DNA of 64,000 nt, from NCBI RefSeq assembly GCF_016808335.1, contig NC_053146.1, positions 37,568,470-37,632,469 of the forward strand, given 5' to 3'. The number at the start of each line of letters is the position of its first letter. Position 1 is the stretch's first letter. The DNA comes from Panicum virgatum (taxonomy: Eukaryota; Streptophyta; Magnoliopsida; Poales; Poaceae). A program made the translations under genes and the position numbers. Below, piece by piece: positions 22,527 to 32,248 of this stretch. The notes below the pieces were generated by a model. That model did not search any database. It was not told the origin of the DNA and saw only the letters and a program-made list of their open reading frames with translations.

Positions 22527-23256
22527 CCCAGTTAGTTTGGGTGGTTCCGCCACAGGCATGCTGCGATGTATTCTTGGAATCTCTCCCAAGCTTTCAGAAT
22601 GGCTTCATCCGGGAGCTGCTGAAATCCAGAGATTTTACCTCGGAGGGCGTTGGTTTTGTCCACCGGAAAATATTTCGTCAGGAATGCATTGGAGCAAGCT
22701 TCCCATGTGGTGAAGTCTGCTTTGTCGGTGTACAACCACATCTTCGCCTTGCCTAGCAAGGAGAATGGGAATAGCCAAAGACGGGCGTTATCCATCATGG
22801 TACCTCTGGGGTTGATGGTACTACTCACTTCCAGGAAGTTCTGAAGGTGAGCGTTGGCATCTTCTGATGCCTTGCCACAAAATGGACTTGCTTGAACCAT
22901 GTTCACCAATCCCGATTTGAGCTCAAAGCCATCATTGCCTTGGTCATTGTTCAGTCCAGTAGGGATGTGGCTGTTGGACGGGGCCGAGTACTGCCTGAGA
23001 GTCTTGGCCATGGGTGGTGCTGAGACTGACAAACGAGGATTCCAAGTAGGTTTCTTCTGGGGTGGGACGACGCGGCGTATAACAATTCGCCTAATGCTCT
23101 GAGTATTCAGATCGAAGTTGGATGGTAGATCAAAACCGGTCATGCACTGCTCTGCATCGAATAAATGAGAGAGAGAGCAATGGTAAGCCCGCTAAAACTA
23201 GCGGTGATAAAATAGTAAAGTTTTTCACTCAATTATTCGATAACTTTAGCCAATTG

Positions 23257-23276
23257 CTTCTCCGGCAACGGCACCA
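23257..23276 (-). other. Primer binding site of the Athila-like element
   Basis: The minus strand reads TGGTGCCGTTGCCGGAGAAG eight bases inside the 5' LTR. It resembles the 3' end of tRNA-Asp, a primer used by many Athila/Tat elements, with one mismatch in the first six bases. Confidence 0.7.
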
Positions 23277-23284
23277 GAAATGCT

Positions 23285-26200
23285 TGTTGGTGTCTCTTAT
23301 GCTCAATCTGAATAAGTATTCTGCAAGCGCACAGAATTCACTGGTGTAGCACTTCACCTCGGAGTATTCCGGGATATCGTGAAATCCTCAGGGAATTCAC
23401 CGGTGTAGCACTTCACCTCGGAGTAAAGTGTATCATAAATTATAGTGACAACCTTTACTGAGTTTATCAACCGACTAATTCAGCGGGGGTAAGCCAATAA
23501 CGGGTAGGATAAATGCCCAGTCTATGACTGCTTAACACACAGGAGATTATATACCTTAGAGAGGTAGCAGCTGGGAGAACAAAGAGAAAGAACTCCTGAA
23601 ACACTTCTAGACTACCGAGCTAGCCTCACTAGAACTAATCTAAGCTTCTATCTTGATGTCGGAACCAGGAGCTTACTTCGGCGGCCTAAGAGAAGGGCTC
23701 AGACAGGGGTGAGAAGGGGCCCAATGTTCCTTCGGCAACAACTGCTATGAAAGCACCCGAACATGGTGGACTACGAGGGACGGACAAGGCTGTCACCACT
23801 TGCCACCTACCACTAGCTAGCACTGAGTCAGACACCACGTCTTCTCTCGGTACTAGGATTTCTCTTGAGGCCTTCAAGAGAAATCCCCCTCAACCTAGTG
23901 AACTAACTTGAGTTACACTAGTACGGGCGAGAAAACCCGTAAGACTAACTCCGACAAAGCAAGAAAGGAAACTTAAACTAGACTAGAGGTAAAACTTACT
24001 CCCGCAGACACGTACTAGTACTTGGAAAGATAAATACTTGTGGAAAGTAAATCCGACTCAAGTAAATAAAGAAGATTAGTTATATTAAAATAGTCAAAGA
24101 AAAAGATCCAAGAGCTTATACTGAGCTCCGATGATGACTCCGGATCCCCGAGACAAACTCGACTCGACTCTAACTCCCAACTACTAACCTACTCTAGACT
24201 TGAGAAGAGAGAATTGCTCCTTTGAGTGTGTGTTTACAAGTGAGGGGGAGAGTGCTATTTATAGGCTTCGAAGGTCGGTAGAAGGCTGGTAATTCAAGTA
24301 GCGCCCGATGCACGCAATTGTAGAGGTGGTGCTTAACTTCCACGCTGTAGCGAAAATGGCCTCTCATGCCATATTTCAATATAATGTTTTGACGATTGAT
24401 GACACACACAACACTTGGACTAATATGATTGTTAAGATGAACATTCTTAGGCTTTTAGGTTCAAGTGATGACAAAGAGAAGAGAGGCGTAGCATGGCCCG
24501 AAGTTTCGTGATTCTCAGGCTCATGTCATGCTAGTTTCGTGACCCACCATAGTAAATTCTCAATTGGTATCTTCATTGATATCATACAATTGGATCATGA
24601 GTCATGGAACTAACTCCCTAGGATACTAATCTTCTTTTAAGCTATATTGTTTTGCAAGACCTTTTTAGGAGCAAGACCTTTTAAGTGATTTGATTCCAAA
24701 GGGGGAGAAATGTGGATCAAAGAAAGATATTTTCTCAAGGAGAAGAAGCATATCCCAAAGAGGGAGAAATACCTAAGTGAATCAAGTCAAGAGGGAGAAT
24801 CAAAGGGGGAATCATGGTTTTAGGGGGAGGCCAAGCCATCAGTGGATGGTGGTAAGCATCCAAGTGTCGGGGAATTTGGAGGCTTGACAAGGTTTGGGAT
24901 GCATGAGTAGGGGTGCATCATGCAAATATGAAGTAAAGCCAAGTTACGGATTAAAGATTAGTGACCCAAATTCCCCTCCCCAACATATGAGGTAATGAGC
25001 AAGGTAAAAAAAAGGATGATCTCAATTCAATTTGATATCCTTCATGCATCATTGTAGCTCAATGCCTCTCTAGGATTGCATGATCTTATCTTTACAATTG
25101 GTATTTACATTTGGTATCTTTTATTTGATATGCCTTCCTAGAAATTTCATATGGTAGGTTGTTTTAGTACTAACTTCTTATCTAGTGCAACCTACATGGG
25201 CGAAAACCGTTGTTTCTCCATGACACATATTTTCGAAAGAAAATACCAAAGTCTACAATTGGTATCAATCCCATTTTTGGTATTCAGTTGGTGTCATGTT
25301 TTCAAGTTGTAGAGTTTGATCCCCATTGTGTGGAATACAAGTGCATACATTTGTTTAAAGTGATTCAAACACTAATGCACACATTTAGGGGGAGCTAACT
25401 CTATAGCTTGTGTTTTTGTGACTAACATGCTTTCAAAGTGATATTTGTTGTAGTCACACTCCCTAAGTCCATATGGTAACACACTCGATCCTTCGATATC
25501 AAGATAATGCACATTGCAATTAACCTTACAATTGGTATCAATTGATCAAGAAAGATTGGACAAGGGAAGAAGACCAAGCCACAACTCCCAAGGGTTAAAG
25601 AGATAAATGATATAGGGAGGCATGGCTAGTCACCTAGAGCTATCTCCATGAGCTCAATTTCTTTTGAACACTACCCCTACAAGTCACAATTGGCATCACA
25701 ATGGATGTCAAAGTAGGAGGTGCCACAAGCTTTGAAAAAGGGGGAGCTTATTCAAACAAAGGGAGATATGCCGAATTTAGTTAGTATAACACTCTATCAC
25801 TAGTGAATTTCTTTTTGCTACTAATGCTCCTTGTTGCTAGTGATTATGAAGCTTTTAGGTGTTTGATGACAAAGGGGGAGAAATGTACCCTAAAAGCAAG
25901 CAAATAGTTTGGAGTAAATGATGCCATTAGCAAGGGGGAGGAATTGAAAATGCAATGCAAAAGGATGCATGGTGATAAGGGGAGGTACTTAGTCAATATG
26001 GGGGAGAAGTGCAATTTGATGATCCCATGGACTAAGGTACAAAAATTTTTCATTGCTCATATGGTTCAAACCACACACAAGCCATTGTTCTACAATTTTT
26101 TCTACAATTGGTATCAAGGGCTTTTAAAATGAGCATTGAAATGTCATCCAAGCAAGCTAAGCAGTTTCTAACTTTTTCAAATTGTTATCAATTTCATATT

Positions 26201-28386
26201 CTTGCAATTCATCTTGCTTGCTTTGGTTGTGTTGTCATCAATCACCAAAAAGGGGGAGATTGTAGCGAAAATGACCTCTCATGCCATATTTCAATATAAT
26301 GTTTTGGCGATTGATGACACACACAACACTTGGACTAATATGATTGTTAATATGAACATTCTCAGGCTTTTAGGTTCAAGTGATGACAAAGAGAAGAGAG
26401 GCGTAGCATGGCCCGAAGGGCCGCCCCTACGGGGTTTCGTGAAGAATTGAAGAGACCGTGAAGAAATCCAAGTCGAAAAGATCAAGACGAAGCAAATTTG
26501 CTATCACCGGTTAAACTGATGATGAGAAATTTGTACTCATCGGTGCAATGAACTTGGCACCGGATTAACCGATGTTGGGGGTTTTACACTCGTCGTTGCA
26601 TTGACTTGGAGTACACCAGGCTAAGGTTTTACACCGGTTGAACCGATGCTAAAGAAATTGCATACGTCGGTGCATTGACAAATGAAGACAGAGGAAATCC
26701 TATACACCGGTTAAACCGACGATTACATATTGGTGAACGTCGGTGCAGTTGTCCAGAGAGTTAGTTTTTCAGCAACTACACTCACCGGTTAAACCGACGC
26801 TGCATCGATTGATTACGTCGGTCGATTGATGTAGCCGTTGAAGTATAACGGCTAGTTGGAAAATGCACTCACCGGTTAAACCGGTGATGACAAAAACAGG
26901 AGCATCGGTTTAACCGGTGATAGTGCTTTTTGTCAGTCTTTTTCCAACGGCTAGTTTGGGGTGTGTGGGCTATATATATGCCACCCCACGGCCCATTTGA
27001 GAGTGCTGAAGACCAAGGAAGTATACAAGAGCCAAAGATCATCTCCAACCACCATAGAGCTTCATTGTACATCATATAGGCTTAAGCACACTTGTGAGAG
27101 TGCTTAGTGCTTGTAATAGGGATTAGTTCTTGCGAGAGCTCCCTTGAGAGAAGTCTTGCTGCGGCAAGCAATCCTTGTGATCCGTCGTGTGACCCTCCGA
27201 GTTGGTGTGGAGTGGCAACGACACTTTGTGTGGGGGAAGATGAGACCCCCTCCTTGGTGGAGAAGCTCCGTAGTGGATTTCGGTCGAGTGACCGAGAGAG
27301 AAGGTGGCAGTGCACTAGACTCGGTGTCTTGTGCGCACTTGCCTTTGCTTGCCGGCATCGCCTTGGTAGCGTAGTGCAAGACGGTGATCGGAAGAGCCTC
27401 GGTGTCCCGTGGACGTAGGCGTTTGTGCCGAACCACGTTACATGACCGTGTCTACTCGGGAGTTTGCATCCCTCTTGCACTTACCTCTTTACTTACCGTA
27501 TTACGTTTCCTCATTTACTCTATCTTGCGTACCTTTGCTTTCCTAGTTGGTTTGATTAGGATTGGCTAGGTTGCAAGTCTTTTAGGGGTAAGTAGAGAGT
27601 AGCATAGATAAACCTTAGTCATAACTAGCATGTGTAGGACGTGTTAGGTTTATCTCATGCAAATAGATTGAGCCCTAGGTTAAAAAGCGATTAGCGACCC
27701 TATTCACCCCCTCCCCCTCTAGGGTCGTACACCCCGGTGATCCTTACACACGCGAAGCCGGGAGCCGAGTCTCTACAAGGTGGGGTCGGGCGGCCCTCCC
27801 TAGGCCGGCCGGCCTAGGGGTGTGCCATCTGGCCATCGACCTCCCGTGGACGGCTCTTGATTGCTCCTGGATGTCGGATCCCTGGTTAGTTTCCTCGGAT
27901 GCCTCTTTCTTGGGCCGGGCGGCCTGAGGTAGGCCGGGCGGCCTGCCTCCGGAGCCTCTCGGTCCTCTGCTTCGCCGACATTGCACAACCACACTCCACA
28001 TTGCTTCTGGAATGGGTGGTTTCTCCATTTGACAATCTTGGCACTGGCATGTGGGCTTTTAGTTTGAACCTTGTTCCTTCCGGGTCCACTGACAGGATAT
28101 GAGATGTTCGTCTTGTTCTGGAACCTTATGAACGTGTCACATTGCTCCAGTAAAATTATTGGACCCATTTATGTGGAGGTGTCAGGCCGGTCGGTACGGA
28201 ATGTGCCGGGCGGCCAGGATTTTCTCTGATTTCGACCATCTTTGAACATTGGATTCCTGCAAGCACAACTCATCCAAAACTTGTGGAACTTATTAGAATT
28301 AAATAAAATATGCATGGAACATGGTGCAAAACTCGATTTATTTCCGAGAAATTGACGGTCGAAACGTGAGATAATGGCCGTCAACA
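23285..28386 (-). repeat. 5' LTR of the Athila-like element, interrupted by a Copia element
   Basis: The LTR runs 28,386 to 27,754 and 24,345 to 23,285 on the minus strand, beginning TGTTGACGGCC and ending CACCAACA; the joined length is about 1.69 kb. The break is the 24,346-27,748 Copia insertion. The left LTR shows the uninterrupted target (near 7,930). A TATA box (CTATAAATAG) lies near 24,256-24,266. The stretch 23,285-23,775 has no partner in the left copy because that copy is cut off. Confidence 0.85.
24346..27748 (+). mobile_element. Truncated SIRE-like Copia element with one complete LTR
   Basis: Target-site duplication CACGC stands at 24,341-24,345 and 27,749-27,753. The 5' LTR is reduced to its first 158 bp (to about 24,503, ending in GGCCCGAAG); the 3' LTR is complete at 26,261-27,748 (1,488 bp, TGTAGCG...CTTACA) and is preceded by the polypurine tract AAAAAGGGGGAGAT. 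The 1.76 kb between them holds no gag or pol, only many copies of GGGGGAG and AATTGGTATC words. A TATA box (GGGCTATATATATGCC) is at about 26,966. The deletion probably removed the rest of the 5' LTR and all coding sequence. Confidence 0.85.
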
Positions 28387-31300
28387 TAAGCCGAACTAAA
28401 ATCCAATTTTTTACCCATTGCTTTATGAAGGCTTCTCCAAACCTTAGAGGTAAATTGCGTTCCTCTGTCCGAAACAATTTTGCTGGGCACACCATACAAT
28501 TTCACTATATGGTCCACGTAGAGTCGGGCTAATTTTTCTCCACCATAGTTGGTCCGTATGGGTAAGTAGCGAGTGACCTTGGTAAGTCGATCCACTATCA
28601 CCCATATAGAGTCAATTCCTTTCTGGGTCTTGGGTAAGCCAACCACAAAATTCATGTCAATTCATCCCACTTCCAAACCGGGATGGGTAATAGTTGCAAT
28701 AATCCAGTCGGCTTCTTATGCTCGGCTTTAACCCTTGAAAATATCGCAATGGGCGACAAACTGGGTGATGTCCGCCTTCATTCCATTCCACCAATATTTT
28801 TGCCTTAAATCCATATACATCTTGGTAGTACTGGGGTAGATGGAGTATGCCGAGTTATGGGCTTCATCCATGATAAGGTGCCGGAACTTTCCTCCCTTGG
28901 GCACACAAATCCTGTTCTTATATCATAAGGTTCCTTTATCATCCATCCTAAAATCCGGGGCCTTATTTTCTCCCGTGTGCTTACGGATTTTCATTAAATC
29001 CTGGTCTGAACATTGGGCTTTTCTAATTTCTTCTTCCAAGGTAGGCTCGACACTTAACTTGCGGTGAGATCCTTGAGGAATGATAAGCACATTCAACCGT
29101 ACTGAAACGAACATGGAACCATTTATGCCATTTCAAGTGATTTTGGTGATCGAATGACAACGCAATCAATTGAACTAATATGATTGTTAAGATGACCATT
29201 CTAAGGCTTTTAGGTTCAAGTGATGACAAAGATAGGCGTAGCTAGGCCCGAAGGGCCGCCCCTACGGCCGACGCCATGGTATTTTGGTGCAAAAGGGAAT
29301 CAAAGCCAAGTCAGCTTATAGGCATCGGATGAACCGATGGTTCAAAAAGAGGCATCGGTGCATTGGGCGTACTGTGTTCCAGAGATGTTGCAAGTAACGC
29401 AAGAGTCAAGTCTTCAGCACCGGTTGAACCGGTGGAGCATCGGTGCATACCATCGGTGTAATGACGTCAGCAGAAGAGTTGAGTGCTGTGAGTGACCGGA
29501 TTAACCGACGGCTAAGCATCGGTTGAACCGGTGGTCACTGTGTCAGCTGTCAGGAGTTCAACGGCTACTTCGGGTCTGAGAATGACCGGATGAACCGACG
29601 CTACCCCAGACAGAGGCATCGGTTCATTCGATGATACGCAGATTTTCTGCTGACCGTTGGAGCAACGGCTACAAGACTTGGTGGCCTATATATACACCTC
29701 ACCCCGGCCATTTGAAGTTTGCTGGAGTTGCTGGACATCCCACACACACCCAAGAACATCTCCAAGCCATACAAGAGCATCAAGATCATATCCTTAGCCC
29801 TTAGCACACTTTGAGAGTGTTGTGTAAAGGATTAGCTCTTAGTGAGTGAGATTGCAAGGCTTCGAGCCTTTGTGATGTGGTTCATTAGCGAACCAAAACA
29901 AGAGCTTGGTGCGCCAGCACCTTGGAGCGTGAAGCTCGCCGGCAACGTCATCGACCCTCCGACTTGGTGTGGAGCGGCGATGACATCTTTATGCGGGGGA
30001 CATGGAGACCCCCATCCTTTGTGGAGAAGCTCCTTAGTGGAACCCGGGGCCAAGGTGACCGTGATTGTGTTCACGGAAAAGACTTGGTGGCCGAGTAGCA
30101 ATACTCTTAGTGAGTGCTACAACAACGTGGATGTAGGTGTGCCTTTGTGGCTAACCGAACCACGAGATAAATACCCGCGTCAAGAGTTTGCTATCTCCTA
30201 TCCCGCTCTTTAAGCTTCCGCATTTAATACTTGCACCCTTTGTGCCTTTACTTTCATAGAATAGTTTCTTGTTAGGAAAGGCTATAGGGTGCATAACTCT
30301 TTTGGGATAGGGGTTTCACACTAGAACAACCTAGTTGCACATCTAGATAGCTTGATTTAGTTTAAGTTTTGTGCAAACTAGTTGGAGCCTTAGGTCAAGT
30401 TTTTTATTAGAACCTAATTCACCCCCTCCCCCTCTTAGGTTAGAGCACCCGATCACTTTCACGTACCATTTCTTCCTGTAAATGGGCGTCCTTGGGCCCA
30501 AGTTGCTTGTGAGGTTTCCGGCTTAAGACATCTGCTACCACATTAGCTTTGCCGGTGTGGTAATGGATTTCCAAATTATAATCCTTAACCAATTCCAACC
30601 ACCTTCTTTCCTTTAAGTTCAAATCCGGTTGGGTGAAGATATACTTCAGACTTTTATGGTCAGTGTAAATCTAACACTTATTTCTGATCAGATAATGTCT
30701 CCAGATTTTGAGGGCATGTACTACGGCTGCAAATTCCTAATTATGGGTGGGGTAATTCTGCTCATAAGGCTTGAGCTGGCAGGAAGCATATGCAACTACT
30801 TTCTCATCTTGCATAAAGACATACCCTAAACTTTGTCAGGATGCATCACAATAAATGACGAAGTCCCGATGAATATCCGGTAGGGTTAGCACTGGGGCGG
30901 TCGTCAATCTTCTCTTCAATTCCTGAAAACTCTTTTCACATGACTCTATCCAAGTGAATTTCTTATCCTTCCGGAGTAGCTCCGTTATGGGTAGGGCTAT
31001 CTTGGAAAATCCTTCAATTAACCTCCGATAATACTCATCTAATACAAGGAAGCTTCTAATTTTACTCACATTGGTTGGCTGCTGCCAATTGGAAACTAAC
31101 TCAACTTTCTCGGGATTAACTGCTACTCCTTCTGCAGTCAAAATATGATCAAAGAAAGCTACTTTCTTAAGCCAAAATTCACACTTGCTAAATTTGGCAT
31201 ATAGCTTATGTGCTATAAGCTTTTCCAAGACCACTCTTAAGTGTTGTCCATGCTCTTGAGCACTTTTGGAGTAGATGAGTATGTCGTCAATAAAGACTAC

Positions 31301-31640
31301 GACAAAGTTATCTAACTCGTCCATAAACACCTTGTTCATGAGGTTCATGAAATAAACAGGTGCATTGGTAAGTCCAAAAGACATCACATAAATTCAAACT
31401 GCCCATAACGGGTGACAAATGCTGTCTTCGGGATGTCGCTTTCCTTAATCTTGAGCTGATGATATTCCGACCTTAAATGAATTTTGGAGAAATACTAAGA
31501 TGATACTTATTCTTAATGGTGACTTCTTTTAGTGCACAATAATCTACACACATTGTCATACTTCCATTCTTTTTCTTGACAAACCACAAACTAAATCTAA
31601 TCTCTTCGATCTCAAAATGTAGAGTAATATCATAATTATA
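28387..31640 (-). mobile_element. Old Ty3 (Gypsy) element, partial, host of the nested stack
   Basis: Pol fragments run right to left: start of RT (31,640-31,500), RT core (31,387-30,836), RNase H (30,840-30,462) and integrase (29,102-28,387). No LTR, primer binding site or gag is visible. The left end is broken by the Athila-like element inside the integrase; the right end fades near 31,640. Confidence 0.8.
28387..31640 (-). pseudogene. Ty3 pol polyprotein remnants (RT, RNase H, integrase)
   Basis: RT parts are FVKKKNGSMTMCVDYCAL (near 31,590) and the catalytic VVVFIDDILIYSKSAQEH with both Asp intact (near 31,270). The thumb/connection region contains FLVLDEYYRRLIEGFSKIA. RNase H ends with [18 protein letters not shown] (near 30,520). 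After the 29,103-30,461 solo LTR, the linker and integrase follow: RLTKVTRYLPIRTNYGGEKL and VSDRGTQFTSKVWRSLHKAM, with the second catalytic Asp in SDRG. Frameshifts near 31,390 and missing segments make it inactive. Confidence 0.8.
29103..30461 (+). mobile_element. Solo LTR of a second SIRE-related Copia family (1,359 bp)
   Basis: TGAAACGAAC ... GATCACTTTCA, flanked by CGTAC at 29,098-29,102 and 30,462-30,466, inserted between RNase H and integrase of the old Ty3 element. It shares a core block with the other SIRE-like LTRs (GATTGTTAAGATGA, TTTTAGGTTCAAGTGATGAC, CCCGAAGGGCCGCCCCTACG), a region of CGGTTNAACCG palindromes (29,320-29,640) and a TATA box (GGCCTATATATACACC, about 29,683). Outside these blocks it differs. 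Confidence 0.85.
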
Positions 31641-31839
31641 TATTTGTAGATAGTATAAATACAAACCGCACACACCACAAACTATAAATTGATGTTGTGT
31701 AAATTATTTTAAATAAAAATCTAAATACATAAAAACTGTAAAGTATAATGAATAAATCCTGCGACTAAGTATTACAAAGATTTAAATATTTAAATCTTAA
31801 ATTGTGTGCCCAGAGATACTATCTCCTTTGTTTATATGT

Positions 31840-32085
31840 GTAAAAGAAAAGTTACAAAGTACTGTAGCACTTTCGTTTATATTTGACAATTATTGTCTGA
31901 TCATGAATTAACTAGGCTCAAAAAATTCGTCTCGCAAATTATAAACAAATTGTGTAATTAGTTATTTTGTTTAGCTATATTCATATATGCGTTCAAAGAT
32001 TCGATGCGATGTAAAATTTTGTAAAGTTTTGAAATTTTGATGGGAGTTTTGAAATTTTGATGGGAACTAAACAAGGGCTATGTTT
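31840..32085. mobile_element. Common grass MITE-like repeat upstream of the NLR gene
   Basis: The sequence from ACTGTAGCACTTTCGTTTAT through CATGAATTAACTAGGCTCAA and ATTCGTCTCGCAAATTA to GGGAACTAAACAAGG matches, from memory, a very abundant short repeat of grass genomes. An 18-19 bp internal direct repeat (TTTTGAAATTTTGATGGGA) is visible near its right end. The left terminus is not clear, so no target-site duplication could be assigned. It ends about 165 bp before the NLR start codon. Confidence 0.55.
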
Positions 32086-32248
32086 AAAATGGTAAACCTA
32101 AGTACTGCCGGCCATATATATTATAATCGATAACCCAAGAGAGAGTAGTAATCCCAAACGACATACTACTGCTGTGCTCCGGAATTATCTTTGTTGATGC
32201 CACGCCACAAATCCCGCCCCCATTTTTTGGGTCCAAGATCGGCCAGCC

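Larger units (their letters stand above)
15906..22554 (+). mobile_element. Solo LTR of a Tekay-like Ty3 element, about 5.06 kb, hosting another solo LTR
   Basis: The outer ends are TGTGACACCTCTGGTGTC and GGTGGTTCCGCCACA, flanked by the duplication GGCAT (15,901-15,905 and 22,555-22,559), and the insertion interrupts gag codons that join cleanly once it is removed. Without the nested solo LTR the element is about 5,064 bp. No gag or pol is present. A TATA box and a long GC-rich leader, then a long A/T-rich tail ending in words like TACTGAGTATTAGTATACTC, resemble the large LTRs of Tekay/Del chromoviruses in grasses; that family name is from memory. Confidence 0.75.
13365..23143 (-). pseudogene. 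gag of the Athila-like element, split by two insertions
   Basis: Three blocks belong together. 23143-22555 has the retrotransposon gag core (FELKSGLVNMVQASPFCGKA and WERFQEYIAAC). 15900-15513 continues directly (the host sequence resumes at the GGCAT target site), with the CCHC zinc knuckle CETCGETGHTGNSCP. 13952-13365 has FNKMIETQIAQLASSCPNNK and an acidic Pro/Thr-rich tail. The gaps are a solo LTR (15,906-22,554) and a LINE (13,966-15,499). Removing them restores gag order, though small frame changes remain (for example the frame after the GGCAT site). Confidence 0.75.
7380..28386 (-). mobile_element. Athila-like Ty3 (Gypsy) retrotransposon lacking RT and integrase, split by five insertions
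   Basis: On the minus strand: 5' LTR (28386-23285, itself interrupted), primer binding site (23276-23257), gag in three pieces (23143-22532, 15900-15513, 13952-13365), retropepsin (13229-12546), a second protein (11613-9916), a polypurine tract at 8545-8534 and the 3' LTR (8533-7380, cut at the left by the CACTA element). The interior between protease and second protein is continuous and holds no reverse transcriptase, RNase H or integrase, so the family is probably non-autonomous. The second protein resembles Athila ORF1-type proteins. The right end lies inside the integrase of an older Ty3 element. Confidence 0.8.

Noticed and set aside
23257..23276. Sequence resembling a tRNA 3' end, considered as a tRNA gene
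   Set aside because: Only about 20 bases match and no cloverleaf follows; it is a retroelement primer binding site. The same holds for 5,568-5,585 and 58,639-58,650.
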